From positions 248,001 through 312,000 of the forward strand of contig NZ_CP036343.1 in assembly GCF_007746795.1 (NCBI RefSeq): DNA of 64,000 nucleotides, in the 5' to 3' direction. Positions 36,630 to 44,441 of this stretch are shown here, one piece after another; position 1 is the first letter of the stretch; each line of letters starts with the position of its first letter. This stretch comes from Gimesia algae. Its GTDB lineage: Bacteria; Planctomycetota; Planctomycetia; Planctomycetales; Planctomycetaceae. Under the pieces are notes generated by a model. That model searched no databases. It was not told the origin of the DNA and saw only the letters and a program-made list of their open reading frames with translations. A program made the position numbers and the translations under genes.

Positions 36630-37395
36630 CGCTTTATGTGCAGGAGCTGGTTGACTGAGCCCTGTCGGGCAAGCCGACGGATGGCCTCGTGGTATAAGGG
36701 ATGTTGAGTTATGTTCGTTGTTGTAGTGTTCAATCTGCTATTCAATCCGGGGTGTCTGGTGACTGTGATACCGTTGCATGGTGAACTATTTTCTATAGAG
36801 GCGTGGGGGCGTCAAGGGGGGATGAACCGAATCGGGTGGCGATCTGGGTTGATACCGGGACGATGCTGGTGTGAGCAGTGGCGTTGCCGGGGTGAAAGTC
36901 TGCGAAGTGCAGCGACCCGCAGGCATACATTACGAACGGGTGCGGTTTCAGGCAGTGCAAATCTGGAAAAAAGGGGCTCATTTGTAGTGAAGACCGGGAA
37001 CAAATGCGTGGTGTTTCAGTGCACTGTAAACTGGGCACGCGCGCGACCCAAAAGAGCGCTTATCGCCAGCGGCGCGGCGGGGTCAAGTTCAGAATGCGCA
37101 GTATGACTTTATGATTCCCCCCTTTGTGTGCGGAATTTACACTTTCCCTTATGGGGGACTTACCGTTAAGATGTGTGGTATATACTTGTATTGTGTGAGC
37201 CGAAACAAATGGCACAGTTCGTACAAACCGCCGGGTAAAAGGGGGTTCACCGGGAGAAATCCCGAGAATGCCGTTTCTTCCGCGAGTGTTATCGATTAAA
37301 TTCAACTCCTTGTATTATCTCATTTTATAGTGATCTTTGATCGGAATCCCGGTCGACCTGATTTGATTATCAGCCCAATTTTGAGGAACAACAGC

Positions 37396-39216
37396 GTGAA
37401 ATCTATCTGGGCATATCTGTTCGTCTTTCTTTGCGTGGTGCTCTGTTCGATGGATCTCCCTGCGCAGACTGAACCGAATGGTGGCGATGGTGGTCAGGAA
37501 CAGACCTCGCGTACTGTCACCGTTGCTGCTGCACAGGGTCAATATCCGCCGCTGCCGGTTCCCTTTTTTCGGGGGAATGACCCGCGGTATATGAACATGC
37601 AGGGCTTTTATTTCAGCCTGTGGAAGTTCATACCGGTCGTGCTGCTGTTTCTGTTGTGGGCAAAAACTTCGTACTGGGTGGATGATGACAGCCGCAGTTT
37701 GAAGTGTAATACGGAATTCTGGAGTTCGCTGATCCTGGTGGCGGGTGGACTGGGTTTTCTGTTTGTGTTCTGTATGCCCAGTTTTGCCTTTGGTTTTGTG
37801 GTACTGATGCTGACCTATGGGGGGCCTCTGGGTTTTTATATTCATGAGCGAAACGGGAAAGTTCCTGCTTCCAGCCGGGTGATGACACCCCAGCACATCC
37901 GGAATATGACCCTGCGATATCTGGCACAGATGGGGATTCGAGTTGGCGGCACAAAAACCCAGCAGTCAGCGATGGGACCTGATATCCGGTTTATCGGCAA
38001 ATCTTCTACCGGTCGTGGCGATGACCCGACCAGTTCGCGGCGTGTCGAAAATTCGCGGGGTTTTCTGGCTGCGAAGGAACTGATGTACGATGCGATCATG
38101 CGTCGCGCAACGGACGTGCATCTGGAGCCAAAAGAAGACGAGTATGGAGTGCGTTTACGTATTGACGGGGTGATGTATCCCACTGAGGGCTTTGACCGGG
38201 GTGTTGGCGAAGCGGTATTGAATATCTGCAAAGTGCTGGGGGCAATGGACATTACCGAGAAACGGCGTCCGCAGGACGGGAGTTTCCGGGCGATCATGCC
38301 TGACCGGGAGATTGACTTTCGTCTGGCCAGTCAGGGAACGCGTTATGGCGAAAAGATGACTTTGCGTATTCTTGACCAGACAAATTCGATTGCCTCGCTG
38401 ACCGAGCTGGGAATCCGCAAGCAGCTGGTCGACAAGCTGGGCGCGATCGTCAAACAACCGCATGGTCTGTTTTTATGCTGCGGTCCGACTGGTGCCGGTA
38501 AGTCAACGACGCTGTTTGCCGCGTTGCATGAGATTGACCCTTACCAGCGGAACATTATTACGATTGAAGATCCGGTCGAATACCGTATTGAAAACGTGTC
38601 GCAGATTGAGATTAACCAGAAAGCAGGTCAGACGTTTGCGGAGTCGTTAAGAAGTATTCTGCGTCAGGACCCGGACGTGGTGATGATCGGGGAAATTCGA
38701 GATGCGGAAACCGCGCGGATTGCCTGTCAGGCAGCGAATACCGGTCATATGGTGTTTTCGACGGTTCACGCGAATGATACGTTTACAGCCTTGTACCGTT
38801 TAATTGACCTGGAAGTGGAACCGTTCATGCTGGCCAGTTCGCTGTCGGCATTACTGGCGCAGCGGTTGGCGCGGCGGCTCTGTCCGGACTGTAAAGAGTC
38901 GTACCAGCCGAACCCGGAGTTTTTGAAGAAGGCCAATCTGCCTCCCGATAAAGTGAAGTCCTTTTTCCGGCAGCCTAAAAATCCGGAAGGGGTCTGCCCG
39001 ACCTGTGGTGGCCTGGGATATAAGGGACGGATCAGTGTCGTCGAGCTGCTTGATTTTAACGAGCGGATGCGGGATATGATCCGGGATATGGCTAACATTT
39101 CTCAGTTGAAAGCACAGGCCCGGAAGAACGGGATGTTGTATATGAAAGAAGAAGGTTTGAGGCTGGTCGTCAAAGGAGTGACATCCATTGACGAATTACT
39201 GCGGGTTGTGAAGTGA
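37396..39216 (+). CDS. GspE/PilB/TadA-type secretion ATPase with N-terminal membrane region
   Basis: About 606 residues from the GTG at 37396, which has GAGGAA 8 bases upstream. The start is unusual: a signal-peptide-like segment at about 4-18 (IWAYLFVFLCVVLC), then hydrophobic segments at about 76-90 (FIPVVLLFLLWA), 110-126 (SSLILVAGGLGFLFVFC) and 130-148. The ATPase core follows: Walker A GPTGAGKST at about 373-381, ITIEDPVEY, Walker B-type DPDVVMIGEIRD at about 426-437, and four Cys of the C-terminal zinc element (CPDC at 496-499, CPTC at 534-537). It powers assembly of a type IV pilus or type II secretion pseudopilus. Standard members are soluble; this one seems membrane-integrated. Confidence 0.85.
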   Translation: MKSIWAYLFVFLCVVLCSMDLPAQTEPNGGDGGQEQTSRTVTVAAAQGQYPPLPVPFFRGNDPRYMNMQGFYFSLWKFIPVVLLFLLWAKTSYWVDDDSRSLKCNTEFWSSLILVAGGLGFLFVFCMPSFAFGFVVLMLTYGGPLGFYIHERNGKVPASSRVMTPQHIRNMTLRYLAQMGIRVGGTKTQQSAMGPDIRFIGKSSTGRGDDPTSSRRVENSRGFLAAKELMYDAIMRRATDVHLEPKEDEYGVRLRIDGVMYPTEGFDRGVGEAVLNICKVLGAMDITEKRRPQDGSFRAIMPDREIDFRLASQGTRYGEKMTLRILDQTNSIASLTELGIRKQLVDKLGAIVKQPHGLFLCCGPTGAGKSTTLFAALHEIDPYQRNIITIEDPVEYRIENVSQIEINQKAGQTFAESLRSILRQDPDVVMIGEIRDAETARIACQAANTGHMVFSTVHANDTFTALYRLIDLEVEPFMLASSLSALLAQRLARRLCPDCKESYQPNPEFLKKANLPPDKVKSFFRQPKNPEGVCPTCGGLGYKGRISVVELLDFNERMRDMIRDMANISQLKAQARKNGMLYMKEEGLRLVVKGVTSIDELLRVVK

Positions 39217-39301
39217 GAAACATTGAATGAGCTTTTCATTGTGCCGTCGTATTCAACAATAGTTTTATTGATATTTTAGTTATTCATTCTGGACTTCAAA
39301 C

Positions 39302-39964
39302 ATGATTGACATCTTACTGCTGGCCATTCTGGGGATTGTCACCTGGTGTGTAGCCAGTGAAGGCGCCTGGGGAGCCGGTTTTATCTTTGTCTCAGTCCTG
39401 CTGGCAGGCCTGTTGGCGATGAACTTTTTTGAACCTCTGGCGACATTCCTGACCAATCATGTTGCGAATTCCAGTGCCTGGCAGCAGCGCTGGGACTGTA
39501 TCGCTTTGATCGGGTTATTTGTGGGCTTCATTTTTCTGTTTCGAGAAGCAACCGTTCGGATAGCGCCCGCGTACATGCAGGTACATCCGCTGGTTCATGA
39601 AGTGGCCCGCTGGGGGTTTGCCGTGATGACCGGTTACATTGCGATGGCGTTTCTGCTGACCGCATTGCACACCACACCGCTGCCTCGTGAGTTTGCGGGA
39701 TTTACTCCTGAGCGAAATAACTTTTTTGGCGTGATGGCGCCGGACCGGGAATGGCTGGGTTTCACGCAGTATGTCTCTGAAAAGTCCATGCGAAAAGGGG
39801 CGCTGGGGCATCTGTTTGACGGGCCGGAATACTCGTTCCCCCAGCAGGAAAATCAGGTCTGGCCTTCGTTTCCGATTCGCTATGCAACACGCAGAGGAGT
39901 GGGGGGCGTCGCGGGAGAGGCCGCGAAACCATTGAGCGAAGAGAAAGCAGACCGTTCTTTCTGA
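39302..39964 (+). CDS. CvpA-like membrane protein
   Basis: 220 residues with about four membrane helices: 2-20 (IDILLLAILGIVTWCVAS), 26-45 (GFIFVSVLLAGLLAMNFF), 67-85 (CIALIGLFVGFIFLFRE) and 101-121 (VARWGFAVMTGYIAMAFLLTAL), then a soluble C-terminal tail of about 95 residues. The topology and the helix 1-2 pattern resemble CvpA/colicin V production proteins, which are inner-membrane proteins of unclear role. It lies 85 bp after the secretion ATPase and converges with the RdgB gene. Confidence 0.6.
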   Translation: MIDILLLAILGIVTWCVASEGAWGAGFIFVSVLLAGLLAMNFFEPLATFLTNHVANSSAWQQRWDCIALIGLFVGFIFLFREATVRIAPAYMQVHPLVHEVARWGFAVMTGYIAMAFLLTALHTTPLPREFAGFTPERNNFFGVMAPDREWLGFTQYVSEKSMRKGALGHLFDGPEYSFPQQENQVWPSFPIRYATRRGVGGVAGEAAKPLSEEKADRSF

Positions 39965-39988
39965 AAGAGATCTCCCCGAACACCGGAA

Positions 39989-40609
39989 TTAACGCTGCTG
40001 ACTTTGAAGCAGCCGAACCAGTCTGGGGATGAAGCGTTCAAACGCACGGGCACGATGGCTGAGGTGCTGTTTGACAATCGGTGCCAGTTCTCCAAACGTT
40101 TTATGCAGCTCGATGATTTCAAAATAAGGATCGTAGCCGAACCCGTTCTGTCCGCGCGCAGCGGCCGTCATCCGTCCCCGGCAGCGGGCCTCGACCTGCA
40201 GACAGATTTCCCCGCTGGGATCTGCCAATGCGACGTTGCAGATATAAGCGGCGGTTCGTTTTTCCAGCGGGACGTCCGTCAGTTCCTGCAGCATCTTCTG
40301 ATTGTTTTTTTCATCGGTTGCATCTTCACCGCTGAAGCGTGCGGAATAGATTCCCGGTGCGCCATCGAGGGCATCGATCATGAGCCCGCTGTCTTCACCA
40401 ATCGTCCAGTGTGAAAGGGTGCGCGCGGTCTGCGAAGCTTTTTTGGCTGCGTTCTCGCCGAATGTACTGCCATCTTCGATGACTTCTTCCGCTTCCGGGA
40501 AATCGGCCACGCTCTGAACCTGAATGCCATGTGGAGCTAACAACTCTGAAATTTCATTTGCTTTTTTCTGATTACGACTGGCCAGAACGATGATGGGATA
40601 GTGAGACAT
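39989..40609 (-). CDS. rdgB: XTP/dITP diphosphatase (Ham1/RdgB)
   Basis: 206 residues from the ATG at 40609. Family signature parts are all visible: SRNQKKANEI (substrate-binding, residues 11-20), GSTFGENAAKKA, the metal/catalytic EDSGLMIDALDGAPGIYSARF and GQNGFGYDPYFE, SHRARAF near the C-terminus. The enzyme hydrolyses non-canonical purine triphosphates (ITP, XTP) to monophosphates and pyrophosphate, protecting the nucleotide pool. Normal length for the family. Upstream in-frame codons to 40693 look non-homologous, so I begin at MSHYP. Confidence 0.95.
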   Translation of the reverse strand: MSHYPIIVLASRNQKKANEISELLAPHGIQVQSVADFPEAEEVIEDGSTFGENAAKKASQTARTLSHWTIGEDSGLMIDALDGAPGIYSARFSGEDATDEKNNQKMLQELTDVPLEKRTAAYICNVALADPSGEICLQVEARCRGRMTAAARGQNGFGYDPYFEIIELHKTFGELAPIVKQHLSHRARAFERFIPRLVRLLQSQQR

Positions 40610-40756
40610 GGAACCGTTTTCAAAAGAGAGATCAGTCAAAGAATGTGAACGCGGGAAAGCGCGGCGCAAAAAAGCCTTCCCGAATTCTGGCACTTTATCA
40701 GGCCTGAATAGTGGAAGGAAGGCTACTGCGATGATTGATCGACTGGATCCGGAAGC

Positions 40757-41827
40757 TTATTTTGCGTTGGGAACCTGCATCAACAGAGGCTTGGGATCGA
40801 AGACCCAGGAAGCCAATGGTGGTGCGCCCGCTGAATTACCGGGAATGATGAAGTACTCGGATGTCATGGCCTCGACACCTGTTTCCGGGTGAGGCCTCAT
40901 TTTCGAGCCAAACAGTTTGGCATAGGCTTCAATGCGGGGATCGTCGGGGGCATCGAAAGACCCGACGGTGACGATCGAGCGATATTTTTCATGCAGGACA
41001 TAGGCATCAATGTCGGTTGCATTACCGGCAGGGAAACCATGTTTTTTCGCTTCACGTAAAGCCTTCGTTAAGAGCCAGGCATTTTGAGCGGCTTTGTCCA
41101 GGCTGTTACTGACAGCTTCTGATTCAGACGCATTAGTAAATCTTGAAGTGGCTGTTTCTGTGACTGAATTTCCATAAAACGAAGCAATGACCAGAGAGTA
41201 CTTGCCTTTGTTATTCAGCAGAGAGTATTCGACGCCGGAGTTCAGTTTGGCGATCAGTGGATCCTGTTTTCGCTGGGCGACTTCCTGTGGCGAGAGCAGG
41301 GGGTTGATCGTGAGGAACGCGCCGCTCAACGGTCCGGGTTGACCGGGAGTTTTTTTGTAGACGCCATTTTCGGTAATGACTTCTGGTTGGAAGTGCTTAA
41401 TGTATTTGAGCGTTTTCTGTGCGACTTCATCTTCGCTGTCAGAATAGTTTCCGGCGATCACCGAAATCATGGCGCGCTGGGCGGCATAGCTGCGTCGTTC
41501 TTCGCGCCCCAGACGGTCGAGCGTATTGAACCGCTGAATGACTGATTCCTGGCTGAAGGTGTAGGCCGGGATACCACGTTTACGAAGTTCGTAGACCAGT
41601 TCATCGGCTGCTTCCTGGGCACTCAAGCCTTTGGAACGCCTGCTTTCCGGAATGTCACGCAGACTGGCGACCATGATCATCCATGGTCCATGCCGTTTGG
41701 TCAGCTTGTATTTCTTACCTTTGACGGCTTCAATGCGTGCCTCTGCGACGGGCAGAAAACTGGTCGCGCAGACTGTCACGGCGATGGTAAAAATCAGACA
41801 TAGTTTAAACAGTTGCATGGTCCGCAT
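40757..41827 (-). CDS. Secreted hypothetical protein
   Basis: 356 residues from the ATG at 41827, with AAGGG upstream; the frame is open 120 codons further but without signal sequence logic. Signal peptide about 1-27 (LFKLCLIFTIAVTVCATSFLPVAEA). Mature protein begins RIEAVKGKKYKLTKRHGPWMIMVAS, and later contains two similar alpha-beta stretches (WMIMVASLRDIPESRRSKGLSAQEAADELVYELRKRGIPAY and KYRSIVTVGSFDAPDDPRIEAYAKLFG), a layout like SPOR-type or repeat domains, but this is unproven. Function unknown. A palindromic region 90 bp upstream contains a candidate site for the second BlaI protein. Confidence 0.7.
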   Translation of the reverse strand: MRTMQLFKLCLIFTIAVTVCATSFLPVAEARIEAVKGKKYKLTKRHGPWMIMVASLRDIPESRRSKGLSAQEAADELVYELRKRGIPAYTFSQESVIQRFNTLDRLGREERRSYAAQRAMISVIAGNYSDSEDEVAQKTLKYIKHFQPEVITENGVYKKTPGQPGPLSGAFLTINPLLSPQEVAQRKQDPLIAKLNSGVEYSLLNNKGKYSLVIASFYGNSVTETATSRFTNASESEAVSNSLDKAAQNAWLLTKALREAKKHGFPAGNATDIDAYVLHEKYRSIVTVGSFDAPDDPRIEAYAKLFGSKMRPHPETGVEAMTSEYFIIPGNSAGAPPLASWVFDPKPLLMQVPNAK

Positions 41828-41911
41828 ATCAGTATCCCTTCTGAACAGCGTCCGAACCGGATGGATTAAATTGAATGATTGAGGCTTTGTTTCCGGCTTC
41901 ATCCTGAAGGG

Positions 41912-41934
41912 AAACAGTTGTCTAAAGTTTAGAC
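41912..41934. promoter_or_regulatory. Palindromic region; candidate BlaI-type site
   Basis: GTCTAAAGTTTAGAC (41920-41934) is a 15-base perfect palindrome. Overlapping it, AAACAGTTGTCTAAA (41912-41926) has 13 of 15 bases in common with the complement of the operator at 22936-22951. The rest of 41828-42166 shows no gene. Confidence 0.35.
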
Positions 41935-42166
41935 GGGGGTCGTGATAATATTGAGCTGCCTCAGACATGCGGCGGGAGTCTAGCAGTTCTGCAAAAAGGA
42001 GTCCAGAGCTGATTTTTCCTGCTGGAATTCTGTCGCAGAGACGGGAAAAAGGAGCAGAATCGGCGTTGTCTGATAGAAATGGTTTCCCAGGCCTGGCGGC
42101 TTGTCTATAATCTAAGTAACTGTGGAATAATAAGATAACGGATTTGTTAATACTGGATGATGATGT

Positions 42167-42862
42167 ATGCGTGTACTTGTGGTTTCCGATATCCATTCCA
42201 ACTGGGTGGCGCTCTCTTCGATTCAGGAAGAGTTCGACTACTGCCTGTGCGTCGGGGATCTGGTCGACTACGGAACCGAACCGCTACCCTGTATTGAATG
42301 GATCAAAGCGCATGCCACTGCCTGTGTGCGGGGGAACCACGATCATGCCGTTGCTCAGAGGGTGGAAGCAAAAGGTTCTACCGGATTTCGCAAGCTGGCA
42401 TGTGCAACGCGGCCGCTGCATTGGGAGTTGCTGGATCGTGTCAAAATGAAATACCTGGCGCGGTTACCGATCTCACAACAGATTACGATTGAAGGGGTCA
42501 CCTTCTATCTGGTACACGGCACCCCCCGTGATCCTCTGGACGAGTATCTGGGGGATAACGAAGCGGCGTGGACAGCCCGCCTGCAGGGCATCAATGCGAG
42601 CTTCATCTGTGTGGGGCATACCCATATTCCGTTTCACCTGAATCTGGGTGACAAGCAGGTGATTAATCCCGGCAGCGTGGGACAGCCTCGGGACGGAGAT
42701 CCGCGGATTTCTTACGCGATCGTTGAGGATGGCAAGGTGACGTTGAAACGTCAGGAATATGATATCCAGGCAGCCATTCGCCAGATGGAAACAGCGGGCC
42801 TGTCAGGAGAAACACTGGAGATGGCCTCCAGTGTACTCCTTAACGGCCGTATGACTTCCTGA
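42167..42862 (+). CDS. Calcineurin-like metallophosphoesterase
   Basis: 231 residues with the complete metal-ligand set of the MPP family: D8-x-H10 (SDIHSN), GD near 30 (CVGDLVDYG), GNHDH near 61, H in LVHGTPRD and GHTH near 155, then NPGSVGQPRDGDPR. The closest subgroup is the YfcE/Icc-like small cytosolic phosphodiesterases; substrate not predictable. Weak ribosome site. It converges with fumC, 16 bp between stops. Confidence 0.9.
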   Translation: MRVLVVSDIHSNWVALSSIQEEFDYCLCVGDLVDYGTEPLPCIEWIKAHATACVRGNHDHAVAQRVEAKGSTGFRKLACATRPLHWELLDRVKMKYLARLPISQQITIEGVTFYLVHGTPRDPLDEYLGDNEAAWTARLQGINASFICVGHTHIPFHLNLGDKQVINPGSVGQPRDGDPRISYAIVEDGKVTLKRQEYDIQAAIRQMETAGLSGETLEMASSVLLNGRMTS

Positions 42863-42878
42863 CGATCCACGCTGACTG

Positions 42879-44303
42879 TTAAGCATGTGGTTCCGTCATG
42901 CTCATTGGATCCAAAGCTTCTTTGAGTGTTTCCGCCGGCAGGATTTCCTGTTCGGTGCAGAGTTCTCGAATTGTCTTACCTGACTTGAACGCTTCTTTGG
43001 CTAATGCGGATGCTTTTTCATAGCCGATATGAGGGTTCAGACTGGTCACCATGGAGAGACTGTTTTCGACGGCTGCGTTGCAGGCTTCTTCGTTGGCTTC
43101 CATATTGTCTGAGCAGAGCCGCACGAACTCATTGCTGGAATTGGCCAGCAGGTGAATGCTTTCCAGTGCGGTAAATCCCATCACGGGCATCATGATATTC
43201 AGCTGGAACTGACCACCGGCTGCCCCGGACATGGTAATGGTCTGATCGTTGCCGATGACCCGGGTTGAGGCCTGCATCATGCTTTCACACATGACGGGAT
43301 TCACTTTGCCGGGCATAATGGAACTGCCAGGCTGCAGGTCGGGAATCTTGACTTCATAAAATCCACAGCGGGGGCCTGAACCGAGCCAGCGGATATTGTT
43401 TGATACATTGAACAGTGTGGTGGCGATGGTTTTTAAGATGGCATGGCATTCTACCAGACCGTCCCGCTGCGCATTGGCTTCGAAATGGTCGGCAGCTTCG
43501 ACAAAAGAGATGCCGGTCAGCTTCGCGAGTTCGGCACTCACGCGGTGACCGAATTCCGGATGAGTATTGATGCCGGAACCGACGGCGGTGCCCCCCACGG
43601 GTAATTCATAAACGGCAGCCGCTGCCTGATAGGCGCGTTCCACACTGAGTTCAAGCTGGCGGGCGAATCCACCAAATTCCTGTCCCAGTCTGAGTGGTGT
43701 GGCATCGGCCAGGTGGGTGCGGCCGATCTTGATGATCTGATCCCAGTCTTGGGCTTTCTGCGCCAGGCTGGCTGCCAGTTTTTCCAGTCCGGGAATCAGA
43801 TGATTGTGAATGCTGGAGGCGACAGCGACATGGATGGCGGTGGGGAAGGTGTCGTTGGTGCTCTGTCCCATATTCACATGATCGTTGGGGTGGACGGACT
43901 TTTCCGGGGCAAAGCGGTCCTGTCCCAGAATTTCGATCGCGCGATTGCTGATGACTTCGTTCACGTTCATGTTACTCGAAGTTCCTGAGCCGGTCTGGTA
44001 AACGTCAATCGGAAACTGATCGTCGAATTTTCCATCGGCGACTTCGGTGGCAGCATCGATCAGCGCTTTGATCTGTTCGTCATTCAGCGGATTTTTTCCA
44101 CTACCGGAGAGCTTTCCAATATCGCGGTTCGCATGTGCGGCGGCCAGCTTGACCTGCCCCATGGCATGAATCAGACTGGGAGGCAGGGTATTGCCGGAGA
44201 TCTGAAAATTCTCAACGGCCCGCTGCGTCTGTGCACCGTAGTACGCTTCTGCTGGAACCTGTACTTCACCCATCGAATCACGTTCGGTTCGAAACCCCGA
44301 CAT
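42879..44303 (-). CDS. fumC: Class II fumarate hydratase
   Basis: 474 residues, full length for FumC. The signature GSSIMPGKVNPVMCE lies at about 326-340. Other fixed motifs: YQTGSGTSSNMNVNEVI, HPNDHVNMGQSTNDTFPTA, and GRTHLADATPLRLGQEF. It catalyses reversible hydration of fumarate to malate in the TCA cycle, cytosolic homotetramer, iron-independent. ATG preceded by CAGGAAAC. It is followed on the opposite strand by the phosphoesterase gene. Confidence 0.96.
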   Translation of the reverse strand: MSGFRTERDSMGEVQVPAEAYYGAQTQRAVENFQISGNTLPPSLIHAMGQVKLAAAHANRDIGKLSGSGKNPLNDEQIKALIDAATEVADGKFDDQFPIDVYQTGSGTSSNMNVNEVISNRAIEILGQDRFAPEKSVHPNDHVNMGQSTNDTFPTAIHVAVASSIHNHLIPGLEKLAASLAQKAQDWDQIIKIGRTHLADATPLRLGQEFGGFARQLELSVERAYQAAAAVYELPVGGTAVGSGINTHPEFGHRVSAELAKLTGISFVEAADHFEANAQRDGLVECHAILKTIATTLFNVSNNIRWLGSGPRCGFYEVKIPDLQPGSSIMPGKVNPVMCESMMQASTRVIGNDQTITMSGAAGGQFQLNIMMPVMGFTALESIHLLANSSNEFVRLCSDNMEANEEACNAAVENSLSMVTSLNPHIGYEKASALAKEAFKSGKTIRELCTEQEILPAETLKEALDPMSMTEPHA

Positions 44304-44344
44304 GGTCTGTTTCCTGTCTCGTTTAAAGTTGTCAATTGTGAATG

Positions 44345-44383
44345 TAAAAAGAGCCGACTTTCAAGTAATGGGAAAGCCGGCTT
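44345..44383 (-). terminator. Intrinsic terminator (minus strand)
   Basis: On the minus strand AGCCGGCTTT (44373-44382) pairs with AAAGTCGGCT (44352-44361) with one G:T pair, followed by CTTTTTAC. It ends transcription of the PVC cytochrome gene. Confidence 0.75.
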
Positions 44384-44441
44384 CAATTCTAGCAAGTTGT
44401 CCTGTTTTCTCAATCGCCGCCCGGTTCGGGTGAGAAAATGC

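Larger units (their letters stand above)
35450..37395. other. Long repeat-rich, mostly non-coding region
   Basis: About 1.9 kb with no convincing gene; the frames at 35787, 36711 and 37111 look random or are translations of repeats. It contains at least five dispersed repeat pieces (36034, 36088 inverted, 36257, 36363, 36581) and two similar segments AGTCGGACAAGCCGA (about 36520) and TGTCGGGCAAGCCGA (about 36662). A possible sORF with GGAGG lies at 35619-35717. Confidence 0.6.

Noticed and set aside
36711-37106. 131-residue plus-strand frame
   Set aside because: Gly/Arg/Trp-rich, no ribosome site or family; I treat it as non-coding.
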